Below the pieces are notes generated by a model. It was not told where the DNA came from. It searched no databases and worked only from the letters and a program-made list of their open reading frames with translations. Made by a program: the position numbers and the translations under genes. 64,000 nucleotides of DNA from Chrysaora quinquecirrha (Eukaryota; Cnidaria; Scyphozoa; Semaeostomeae; Pelagiidae): the NCBI GenBank assembly GCA_014526335.1, contig JACTAT010000151.1, positions 62,001-126,000 of the forward strand, in the 5' to 3' direction. Shown piece by piece: positions 31,798 to 43,146 of the stretch. Each line of letters starts with the position of its first letter. Position 1 is the stretch's first letter.

Positions 31798-34018
31798 CAA
31801 TCAAGTTTCAAGTTTCAAGTTTCAAGTTTCAAGTTTCATTGTGTATTCTCAGCTTATTTACAAAAATACTGATTTAAACTCATTTAGTTCGATATAATTA
31901 ATACATTCAAAATTCATTTCTAAATTATTACAAAAACAGTAGTTGTATCAATAAAAGCAGCTGAATGACACATGGAAATAACCAGAGAGGGCTTTCGAGC
32001 CATATGCCATTTTGTACATGAATTTAATCAATCATGTTATAATAGCATACACAAAATGAATATGAATTAATATTACTACTTTTTTTTCTAAGCTTAAACA
32101 ATAAAGATCAACTAAATCAAATCGCTAATTAAAGATTAAGATTAAAATTAATTAAAAATAAAAATAAAAATAAACAAAATGATAAGATAAGGAAGGGGGG
32201 GGGGGTGGAATGCTTTTAGTCTTGTAACTAAATATTTTTGTCTGATGCCTATATGTTATTTAAACAGGTGTTAGTATTTTGAAATCAGGAATTTCTTGAA
32301 GGCTCTAGAAAAGGATGTTTTTGACGCCGACGGACGAATATTTTGAGGAATAGAATTCCAAATATCAACACCAGCGTTTGTGATGAAACGTTTACCATAG
32401 TTTGTTCTAAAATTCGGTTTGACGAGTTTTCCTGACTTAGCATGCCTTGTGTTCAAGTTATGAATGTCTTTGACTTTTTTAAATAAGTTCCCAAAAGTAG
32501 TTTTAGAACTATTTACATCATACATGAATTTAGAACATTCAATTTTGTAACAATCATCAAGATCTAGAGAGTTGAGATGCTTAAAAAGAGGTTTACTGTG
32601 CTCAGTTTTACTTTTAAAGGTTATTAATCTTACAGCTTTTTTTAATTTCTTATTAAGTGGGTCAAGGGCTGTTTTAGATGCACTACCCCAATTTAAAAGA
32701 CCATAGAGAATATTTGGAAGTATAAATGCATTATTGATATTTAGAAGTACTCTTTGTGGGACAAAATGTCTTATTTTACTGAAGATTCCAATGCCCTTTG
32801 CAATTTTTCTATTTATATTTTTAATGTGAGACTTCCAATTAAGCTCTCTGTCTATTAGAACTCCCAGATATTTTGCCTCTTGTACTTCCTTTAAAGATTC
32901 GTTATTTAATTTTAAATCAATAGTCTTATTCAATTTCTTTTTAAGGCCCGGTTACACTATTAGATATTCCATTAGATATTCCATATTTGGAGCATCTAAA
33001 ACGAGAAATAATATCTAATGGAATATCTAACAGTGTAACGAGTCCATTAGATTTTCCATTCATTTTGGCGCTGCCTGACTTCAGTAAATCGTCATCTGAG
33101 CAGAGAAAAGACGTTTTTTCGTTGAATTTGATATATTTAAGCATGTTTCTCTCCACTATCGAAAATGGAACCAGAAATATGTGGAAAAACATGTTGCAAG
33201 TTTACTTTTCGAAGTTTGGCTTTCTCAGTGCTTCCAACACACTGTTCCATACAGTTTTTCTATTGATTTTGGTAAAACATTAATAATATTCGCTATGTAA
33301 ATTGGTAAACTGCAGTTTTCTTATATAAAATACAAGAAATGGCCTGAAAAGTCCACTGTTGCTTCAAAACTTGCAAGTCATTGCGTCATCAGACAGTCGG
33401 CATCTTTATGTCTGCATTCTTTTACATTAGATATTCGGAATAAAATCAAATCGATTTGATTTTATTCCCAGCTTGATTAGATATGTTTTTGCTGCTTTTT
33501 AATCCCTCATCGAATATCTAATGGCACGTTACACTGTTAGATATCTAATCGACACACTATTTTTGGTATGTCTGGTGAATATCTAATGGAATATCTAATA
33601 GTGTAACCGGGCCTTTAGAAGGGTGAATTATTAGAAAAGTAGACTTGCTTCGATTTCATGTTAACTTATTCGCAATTAGCCAATCTGAAACATTTTGAAG
33701 TTCATTATTTAATCTTCTTTCTAGTTTATTTATATCTTTATCTGCGTAGAAGATACTCGTATCGTCAGCAAAAAGATGGAACTTTAAGAACTTGGAAGAA
33801 AATGGAATGTCATTTATATATAGTAGAAATAACAAGGGTCCAAGAACACTACCTTGTGGTACACCGTACTTAATATTAAGATCTTCTGATAGCTGTCCAT
33901 TAATACTTACATGTTGCGTCCTGTCACTTAGGTACGATTTGAACCATTGAAGTGCTGTACCTCTAATACCATAGTAATCAAGTCTTTTTAACGAGTATTT
34001 TGTGGTCGACAGTATCAA
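31797..34018 (-). mobile_element. Jockey/CR1-like LINE, truncated by the duplication border (copy 1)
   Basis: Minus strand. RT core YGVPQGSVLGPLLFLLYIND and FHLFADDTSIF (catalytic FADD) at 33656-34039, then, after an inserted MITE, the C-terminal region VQEAKYLGVLIDRELNWKSHI, ILYGLLNWGSA, RFITNAGVDIWNSIPQNI (32271-32940). The 3' end at 31797 has a tail of four to five copies of the 7-base repeat TCAAGTT (AACTTGA on the minus strand), as LINEs of this group often have. The 5' part is cut by copy 2 of the duplication. One in-frame TGA follows IANKLT in both copies. Confidence 0.8.
32944..33614. mobile_element. 671-bp MITE with TTA target-site duplication (copy 1), inside the LINE RT
   Basis: Terminal inverted repeats of about 38 bp: AGGCCCGGTTACACTATTAG ... 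CTAATAGTGTAACCGGGCCT, containing ATTAGATATTCC repeats. It is flanked by TTA at 32941-32943 and 33615-33617, as for PIF/Harbinger-type elements (3-bp TWA). Internal sub-terminal copies of the end motif occur at about 33000-33060 and 33520-33560. It has no coding capacity. Removing it with one TTA rejoins the LINE frame (IIHPS / KKLNKTIDL). Confidence 0.85.
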
Positions 34019-34146
34019 ATGTTTTATGCAAGACGACAAAGCAAATATCTTGTGAAGAAAAAAGACTATGCAAATTTATTGTTTGTTGTTTCTATGCTTA
34101 AATTCTCGGCACTGATTTAACTGTGCTCTAGATATAGCACCAACAT

Positions 34147-35290
34147 GCACCGTCTATGTTTCTTCAACGTTTCATTCATTCAAGGACTGTTGGTGCTTTG
34201 GTACACTAATTTTTTAAAGTGATCCACATAAAATTCGTTTCTCCACTTCATACCCAAAAATCTCCTGTCCTGTGCCCTGACGGGGAGAAGATGATATGCC
34301 CTTTTGATATCGAACTTCGCCATAAGCGAACCGTGTCCAAACCGCATTATCTTTTCAATGGCCTCTGGAATACCATCATACGACACAGACGCGAGAGAAT
34401 CAGGAATAAAATCATTAACGTACTGGCCGATAGGGATTGAGAGATTGGTAATCAGGTGCCAAATTCCGGTTGTGGATTTTGGGATTACTCCAAAACAATC
34501 AACTACTAACCCTGTAAGTGGTAGTTCATGTAAGGGCCCCGCTACACAGTCATACAGGAGCTCTTTCCCGCAAATAACTATCTATTATCTCAGGCTTCTG
34601 ATAAGCAGATACACAATTACAAGACGCAGAGATAGGAGGCCCCCCTTCATTACCGATTACGAAACCATACAATATTCCGTCAATATACCATCAGGGTTAT
34701 TACAAAATCTTAACAAATCACACTATACAAAAACATTAAGCGGAGAAACAACAACAGGAAAAGGTAACAAAACATCGTTTATATAAACGTAACTGTGATT
34801 TAGTCAATTGTTTTTGCATTTTTTAACAGCAGGCCCTGCAGCTGAGGAGGACTCTTGCGCCGCTTCTTTTTGCTGACTACAATCTCTTCTTCTATGTTCT
34901 CCGCCACACAAGGGGCAAACGTGCTGATAATTGCAGCTCTGCAGATACTTACAGCTTCCAAAATTCCACCAGTAGCAAACTTGCAGCTGGCCCGCTGGCA
35001 TGCTCTGCTCAGCGGTGCTCCGGATTGAAGGGCCGTATTTCTGGGTTGCTGGGTCACATTATTCCCCACAACTGTTGACATATATGAAGTTGGGTCCAAC
35101 ATCGACCATGACAAATTTGGATTAGTTGCTGCATGCTTTCGAAACGCTTGATCATATGACAACCTGTTCCTTTCATGTCCCGATTAGCTTTGGCAATTAA
35201 CAAGAAATAGGCCAAAAAATCGAAGCCAAATTTTTCTGCCATCTCGGAAAATTCTTTATTTAAATACAAACGAAGTCTACCATGTTCTTG
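34147..35290 (-). pseudogene. DIRS-like retroelement fragment (copy 2)
   Basis: Second copy of the Gag/RT remnant at 22800-23940, with the same Cys/His zinc region and the AKFDIKRAYHLLPV block. It differs in few bases, including GGTCAGATTT against GGCCGTATTT (23690/35030). It has the same frame breaks, so these breaks predate the duplication or are not random read errors. Confidence 0.65.
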
Positions 35291-35634
35291 AGAAGGGCAG
35301 GGTTATTTCGAGTAGGCATTTTCAAATTTTTGTCGATAAATTCAATGTCTTTATGAAACTCCTCCTTTCGTTACGACCAAGGTTGTGGTTAGGTGGTCTA
35401 ATCCAGCTTGCTTATGGTGTCAGAAGCTTAGTGACGCTTTTTTTCAAAGGTTATACACAATATAATGAGTACAAGGGTTGAACCACTGTCACTTCAGCTA
35501 CTTCTGAGATCCTAGCAGTTGGTGCTAAACAACCATTTTACCTTCACCAATATACATAAAACCAGTTTTGACCATCAAGCTAATGGCTAATTGCAACCTT
35601 GATGGTCAAAACAGCAAAACATTTATTTGGTATT

Positions 35635-37695
35635 CTACAGTATCTTACCTCGCAGATTTTCCAGATCTTCATCTTCGATGCAAGGCTTCACTGCTTCATA
35701 ATTAATAATAGCACTGAGAGACTGGGTTTGGTTGTCAGACTGATGTAAAACTTCCATTGCACATTCAAACTCCTCAATCCTGTCAATGTCATGTAGAATA
35801 CTTATGCTGGAATCATCTCTAACTTGCATCCACTGTTCCTCTAGTTCATCTTCAAAATCTTCAACTGCTGTTACATCAAGCCCAATAAAATCATCCAACT
35901 CAAAATCATTGAAAACTTCTTTCAGAGCAAGAAGAATGTGATAAGCATGTCTCATTCGCGAAATTTCAATGTTGTCAAGGATATCGTCAAGTGTGAATAG
36001 GTGTTAGATGTTTTGAAGCACTTTGGCAACATGGAAATCTGTGAAGTCCAACATGATGGTGGGATTAGAAACTGCTTCAGCAACTAGGGCTTAGTGCAAG
36101 GATCCCTTATATGCATTGAGTTTATCAAGAATTCTACTCCTTTGTTCTTCTGTTGGATTTATCTGTCTGCCAAAGACATGGACTTGTTTGTTGTCCTTGA
36201 CGTCAGGACTTGATGTCAGGAATTGAGACATGCAAGATGGCTCACACTGACAATGCAGCAAGCAAATGTCACAACATTTACAAGAGAACAAGAACTCAGC
36301 ATGTTTTCCAGGGAAATGATCTTGAAAAAATCTCCTCCTGCAAGATTCACTGGCAACATAATGTTTCATGTCATGCTGGCATTGACTAGCCAAGAAACCA
36401 TTATATAAAAGGTAACAGTTACTATGTGTACCATCTCTCCCAGCTCTTCCACATTCTTGTAAATAGGCTTCAATGGATTTTGAAGGACCAAAATGAATCA
36501 CCCTGCTCACTTGCTTGCAGTCTATCCCCATTCCAAAGGCAGTTGTTGCAACTACAACCCGCAAACAACTCTCTTTCTTTCGCATCTCAGACAGAACATG
36601 TTCTTTGACTGACTTTGGAGAACCAGCATGGAACATTTCAACAAGCCTTGATGTAGGATCTTCTTTGCCATCTCTATAGAATGAAGCACCCAACTGCAGC
36701 TTGAATGTTTTCCAAATGAGAGCACACTGGCTTCTTGTCTGACAGAATATGATTGTCCTCTCGTTACTTTCATCATGAGATCTCAATTCATTAATTATCT
36801 CTGCAAATATATCCTGGAACTTTCTTTCATTGCCAACGTATTCTGAAAAGAATGACAGATTTGACTTCAGAGGACTTTTCTCAACTACACTAGTTGACAC
36901 TGCTCCGAGGTTTAATATACCAAAGATCGAAACCTTGGTTGACTTTGTTGCAGTTGCAGTGAAAACAGCAAGCTTCACAGAATTATCCAAGAGAGACCGT
37001 ATCTCCCCAACCATACCATACCAATGACGAAAAGCAGATTTCTGGGAACTGCTGAAACCCCTGAAAAGATAAGGAGAGTATGTTTGGTAATGACATATAT
37101 CTTACAATATTATGTGTATTACTTTTAATCAATTATTGACAATTAAAACAATTTTACATGCTAAAGCATATTATTTACAAACAAGCTGACACTTACCATT
37201 GGACAATGCAGTGAGCTTCGTCAAATGCAACTCCAACACAATAATTCATGAATGCTGGAGAAGTAATAAATTTCCTCCAACAACTTGTTGCAAGCATAGA
37301 CTCTGGACAGATGAAGATGATGTTGTAATAACCACCTTCCCCAACTTCACGCATTATGTCTTCTGACTGATCGGCATAGATTGCAACAGGATTCTGTCCA
37401 ATTTCTTTCAGATGGGCTACTTGATCCATCATCAGTGACTGAAATGGTGAACACAACTGACGAAGGGAGTAAAACCCAACAAATAGTCGGCAATGATTGG
37501 GATGGCCTGGTATACCAGAGACTTCCCATAACCAGTTGGAGCACTGAAATACAAGTCCTTCCCTTGGAAGAAATGTTTCAGAGCATTTATCTGATCCTCC
37601 AAAAGGTTGTCAATATTGTAAAGGTGCTTTACGAACTAAAGGCCTTCGTTAAACTTTTCCTCATCCCATACGAATTTGTTCATGCAGCTAGCTTT
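35635..37695 (-). CDS. RecQ-like DNA helicase gene (copy 2), more intact
   Basis: Same gene as at 24287-26345. Here the second large exon (36091-37077) is a single open frame through motifs III-VI and the zinc cluster (CRRRFFQDHF, then CKCCDIC...CQCEPSC) because an A-run and a G-run are each one base longer than in copy 1. The intron with GTAAGT/TTTTCAG borders is preserved (about 37077-37196). The C-terminal acidic exon is at 35635-36000. The frame change between motif I (APTGYGKS) and motif Ia remains, as does a TAG before NIDNLLEDQINAL, so whether this copy is functional is uncertain. Confidence 0.7.
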
Positions 37696-37951
37696 CACCA
37701 TTTTGATAGAGGAGAATAGACTGGATTGCGGTTGCAAATAGCCACGAATTGCCCTATTGTGATCCTCACCAATCAAATATCAAGCTGGTTACAAAAAAGT
37801 TGGTAACTGGTGATAATAGGTCAATATACAAAGAGAATGCAATAGAAGATAGGAAATTTTGAAATGGAAACGAAGCGCTAACAAGCCTTTTGACTGTGAT
37901 TCGCAGACTCTACACTTGACCTTGGGAAAGTTTTGATGCTGTCATGAGCTA

Positions 37952-38925
37952 CAAAATACCCAAAAGGAACATTGAGTATGCATTATCTATGGTATTCCAG
38001 TGTACCATAGAACATTAAATGCAACTATACATTTCAACAAAACGCCCGAAAGGAACATTGACTATGTATTACCTGTGATATTCCAGTGCACCAGAGTACG
38101 TTAAATGAAACTATACATTTCAACAAAATGCCCAAAAGGAACATTGAGTATGTATTACCTATGGTATTCCAGTGCACCATAGTACATTAAATGCATCTAT
38201 ACATTTCAACAAAATGCCCAAAAGGAACATTGAGTATGCATTGCCTATGGTATTCCAGTGCACCATAGTACATTAAATGCAACTACACATTTCAACAAAA
38301 CGCCCAGAAGGAACATTGAGTATGTATTACCTATGGTATTCCAGTGCACCATAGTACATTAAATGCAACTATACATTTCAACAAAATGCCCGAAAGGAAC
38401 ATTGACTATGTATTACCTATGGTATTCCAGTGCACCATAGTACGTTAAATTAAACTATACATTTCAACAAAATGCCCAAAAGGAACATTGAGTATGCATT
38501 ACCTATGGTATTCCAGTGCACCATAGTACATTAAATGCAACTATACATTTCAACAAAACGCCCAGAAGGAACATTGAGTATGTATTACCTATGGTATTCC
38601 AGTGCACCATAGTACATTAAATGCAACTATACATTTCAACAAAATGCCGGAAAGGAACATTGACTATGTATTACCTATGGTATTCCAGTGCACCATAGTA
38701 CGTTAAATGAAACTATGCATTTCAACAAGATGCCCAAAAGGAACATTGAATATGCATTACCTATTGTATTCCAGTGCACCATAGTACATTAAATGCAACT
38801 ATACATTGCAACAAAATGCCCAAAAGGAACATTGACTATGCATTACCTATGGTATTCCAGTGCACCATAGTACATTAAATGCAACTATACATTTCAACAA
38901 AACGCCCAGAAGGAACATTGAGTAT
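37952..38925. repeat. 86-bp minisatellite (copy 2)
   Basis: Second copy of the array at 26605-27575, with the same number and order of unit variants as far as I compared. For a fast-evolving repeat this is notable and points to a very recent or artefactual duplication. Confidence 0.95.
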
Positions 38926-39635
38926 GTATTACAGTGCACTAAAGTACATCAAACTGGAACCCAAAGTTGGAAAGGGTTAAGCTTACAAAAATTAGTTTGT
39001 AATATCACAACACTATTTTCGATATTCTATATAATTAATAGTTGACTTTATACTCTAAACAACTGTAACCAATTATATATTTCATGAAATTTCGGAAAAA
39101 TCATTTGAAACATCGGCTGCAGAATGTGCATCAAGGTGGCCAAAAACAGTCTATAGATAGGCCTAGACATAATTAGTTTTTTCCGTTTTCTGTTTTTGCC
39201 AATCCATTTAGTTTTCACTAGACTAAATAGGCTGCCATGCACATGTCGAAAAAAATCACAATAAATAGCCCTCAAATACATTTTATATGCATAAATGTAA
39301 GTATGCGTTGCTTTTAAGATGTCTTCACAAATGCGAGCTGTATAGGATCTCTATCAATACATCAATTTGATATTCGCGGACTTGTTTTGGCCTCGGGATT
39401 TGGGCACGAATTAGGGGTGAAAAGCTGTGAAAGTGCTGTGGTTGTGGTGTGTGTGAAGGTTGAGAAGTGTGCTAAGCTTGACAAAAGTTTGTATTTATTT
39501 CTCAAGTTTTTATACCTTTGCGTAGTCTGTTATCATGGGAATAGCTTTTTGCTCTGGCAGACTAGGTATACATCTGGATTTGCTTCGTTTTTTATTCCGA
39601 TTGTGAAGAGCTCTAGGCCTGCCTAGATAGTGAAC

Positions 39636-41181
39636 ATGGTAATCGGAAATTGTGCTTTCGTTGGTTGTACAAATAGTTGATATCAGCCCAGGATATGGAC
39701 AGAAAAGATATGCGAGGAACATCTTCAGATGAAAAAGAAGGATTGTTCTTTCTCTCCACCTTTTCGCTTGTACAGCTTTCCAAGCATAAAGAGAAATTCC
39801 AACAAGCGTCAAGAGTGGATCCGACTGTTGAAGAGAACAACACACAAGAATACAAGTTGGACCCCTGGGCGAAGTGACATGGTTTGCTCATTGCACTTTG
39901 TTTATGGGGAGCCTTTGTTTATGAACCCAAATCCAACACTAAGTCTTGGATATGAAAAACCTGCAAAGAAACCCAGAAGAAAGCTTTGTCGACAAGAGTT
40001 GCCAGTGGCATCAAAGGCAACAACTGCAAAAGTTCCTGTTGCATGTGACCATGACCATGAATACTGCAAAAAGGGACAGTCTTGTCAAGCATGCATTGAC
40101 AAGAATACAGTGATATTTTCCGTGGCTAATGAAATTACAAAACTTAGCAAAGAGAAAGAAAAATTACAAGAAGATATTGACCAGCTCTGCGAAGATGTCA
40201 GTGAACTGAAGTGGAAGCAAAACATCAGAAAGCCATTTTCAGCAGCCTCCATAAAATCTGATTCAAAAATGAGATTTTATACAGGCATTCAAAGTATAGC
40301 TGTCTTTGAAGCACTGTTTTCATTGATAAAACCTCGTGCACCTAAACTGCTGTTTTGGAGAGGAAGTAAAGTGATTTCATCAGCAGTAAGCAAGAATCGA
40401 AGACATAAATCACATAAGCTGTGCTACAGAGATCAGTTTCTTCTGGTTTTAATGAGACATAGGCTTGGCCTCCTGAATCAAGACCTTTCTGACCATTTTC
40501 AGGAAGTATTTGCTCCAATATTTCCTGAAAGTATTTGCTCCAATATTTTTGCCAATTGGATACAGTTTCTTTCCAAGTTTCTTGGTAATGTTTTGATTGT
40601 GTGGCTTAACAAGGATGTGATAATTGTGCAAATACTAGAGTGTTTTAAAGGACATTATCGGAAAACAAGGTGCATTATTGACTGCACAGAAATATATATT
40701 GAACGGGCAAAATCACTAGATGTCCAAGCTGCAACATGGTCAGACTATAAAAAGCATAACACTTTTAAAGTGTTAGTCACAATCTCTCCAACAGGCTATA
40801 TAATGCAAGTTTCAGGCTGTTATGGTGGCAGATCAACAGATCAATTCGTTTGCCAAAACAGTGGCCTCTATAATCTTTTGGAATATGGAGATGTAGTAAT
40901 GGCTGACAGAGGAATTCAAATAAAAAGATTTGCTCCATCATTATTGTCAGCTAGCTGTTCCGCCTGGTGCTCGTGCCAAATCTCAGGTGACAGCATCTGA
41001 ATGCAAGCAAACAAAAGAAGTGGCAAATGTCAGGATCCACATGGAAAGGGCAATAAATAGACTGAAAACATTCAGAATATTAAAACACACTTTTCCTTTG
41101 ACAATGTTGCCTTTTGCAGATGATGTAATCAGAACATGTGCATCAACATGTAACATCCAGCCTCCACTTATTAAAGATTAA
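39636..41181 (+). pseudogene. THAP-domain DDE transposase (ISL2EU-like), copy 2
   Basis: Second copy of the transposase at 28288-29835. Here the frame from the second half of the THAP finger through the coiled coil to the second catalytic Asp (39729-41000) is one uninterrupted ORF of 423 codons. It then shifts at about 40922, where the A-run after GGAATTCAAATA is two bases shorter than in copy 1, so RIHMERAINRLK continues only in the next frame (40930-41181). The breaks of the two copies are complementary, which points to homopolymer errors rather than decay. TGA after CTNS remains. Confidence 0.8.
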
Positions 41182-41803
41182 AATGCTTTTAATGTTCTCA
41201 AAACAGTGACAGATACAAACCATAGAATCCAACTTAACTGATCATAATAACATAGTAGTTTCAGCATTCTATGGAAATAATGATGGTATATAATAATCAA
41301 TATAAAAGTTTGTAAGTTTTTGTTTCATTGTGTCCCATAAGTCTTTGTCAAAAGTGATTACTTCTGGGAACTTTGTTTTCATCTTTAGCTTTTTCAATGG
41401 TCGCCATTCTTGTCTTGATAGCATGAGCTTTTGATGCTAAAATAACGTGCTGACGAACTGCAAACCACTAAGGGTTAATGCTCTGCCCTCGTGTTTCTTT
41501 TTCTATTCCATAAAGATGTGCTGGGAAATATTCCATGTGCATTAAAAATTCATCAGGTGTTTTTGAAATCTGAAGAAAATCATATAATGTGCAGATCTTC
41601 TTTTCTTCCTGGACTGGCTTTTTCTTTTGTTTTACTTCTGTTGTATAAATTATCGAATCTTTCTCATTGCAAACCTTTTTCAATGCTGTAGAAACATCTT
41701 GAAGAGACAATGAACCTTCCAAGTCTATTGTTGGGTTATACCGTTTTTTAGGAGAGCAGTTTAATTCTGTCTTCTTCTTGCCTCTCTGTCCAAAGTCACC
41801 CCT

Positions 41804-42613
41804 CGTCATCAACAGAATGGTCGATCTCGACCAGCCGTGACCCTCTGGACCATATTCCTCCGACAATCCCGGTCTTGAGCCAGTCTTGTTGCTTCCACCA
41901 TTTTCATTCCAGTCATTTATCTGACTTCATATCAGTACCGAGTTTTCGGGCGACCTCTACCTCTGGGGCCAAATACCATCCCAGTCAGTAATACTTTCTC
42001 CAGTGAGTCACTCAAAGGATGTGTCCAATGAATGTCAATTTTCTGGCCTTGATAATATTGATAAATCTGTGCTGGCAGTTCATTTTCTGAAGGACTTCCT
42101 CATTTGTCGTTTTTTTGGTCCAACTGATGCAAAGGAGTCGTCTGTAGCACCAAAGCACCAAAGCTATTGATTGCTTTTCGTTTGACTTTTTGAGAGTCCA
42201 ACATTCGGATCCGTAGCTGGCAACTTGAAAAAACAAGAGAGGTAAGTAGTCTCTTTTTTGTGTGAAGTGAGATGTTCTTATCCTTCCAAATTTTCGTTAA
42301 TGCCACTGTGGCGTTTTTTGTAATTGCAAGTCTTTTTCTTATTTCAACACTGTCGTCATAGTTGTCTGTGATAGCCACTCCCAAGTAAGTAAATTGGCTG
42401 ACATTCTCAATAGGCTCGTTGTTGATTTTTATAACTGATTTGTCATTATCATCGTTCTTTCTTTTGATCTTCATGACTTTCGTTTCCTTTGCATTGAGAG
42501 AAAGTCCTGCTGTTTCACTTTCCAGATTGACTCTGTCTACTAGTTCCTGAAGTTCTTCCATACTTCCTGCAATTAGGACTACATCATCTGCGTATCTTAA
42601 GTTGGTAATTTGA
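41804..42613 (-). mobile_element. 5'-truncated RTE/CR1-like LINE inserted in the YqaJ-type gene (copy 2)
   Basis: Same insertion as at 30456-31263, with the duplication at 41790-41803 and 42614-42626. Here the frame from YADD through to SFGALVLQTTPLHQL (42100-42561) is open, because two T-runs are one base longer than in copy 1. Confidence 0.7.
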
Positions 42614-43146
42614 CCAAGTCGCCCCTGCTCAGCTTAAAATCTTTTATCTTTATTTGGACTACTTGCTTGTTGTTTGGAAGCCAAGAGCAGGGTTTGGAAG
42701 TACATGATGGATTGTTTAATCCAAGCCTGACAGCTGATTCAATTCTGAACAATGCGGCAGCTACATGGTTACAAGTATGGGATATGACTGCCATGCAGGA
42801 GAAGTATGCTTTCATGATATTTCCATTTCTTTTAGACAGACAAACCCAGAGCTTGTGTGGGACATTAGATATTCTCTGTGATGGCTTGCAGGTTGTTTTT
42901 AGGAAACAAAATTGTAATTCATCAGAGATAGCATGATATGATAAGGGATTCGGCCATCCTGTTGTATAACAGGCACATGCTTTTGAAGTTTTGTAATCAC
43001 TCAGATCCTCATTTTTAAGCTCACTTGGATGGAAGGAAAGAAAGTTAAAATGCCAGGATAGAGTGTTGTTGGCCATAGACTAACCTCATCTTCTTCTTTC
43101 ATCCAGCCATCTTGCAGCTGAAAAGGATCAGGTAATCTCTCACCTT

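Larger units (their letters stand above)
22672..34018. repeat. Copy 1 of an 11.35-kb tandem duplication
   Basis: ATGTTTTATGCAAGACGACA starts at 22672 and again at 34019, and the two stretches then run in parallel to about 34018 and 45361. Every feature inside occurs twice in the same order and strand. Differences seen are mostly homopolymer lengths, with a few substitutions (for example CATACAACAC versus CATACGACAC, 23031/34379) and one small block (GTGCGCAGG versus GTCATGAG near 26590/37940). The border has no long homology, only an A or so. Confidence 0.95.

Noticed and set aside
32987..33283. Small ORFs within the MITE on both strands (also 44329-44625)
   Set aside because: They lie entirely between the inverted repeats and have no motif; presumed non-coding.
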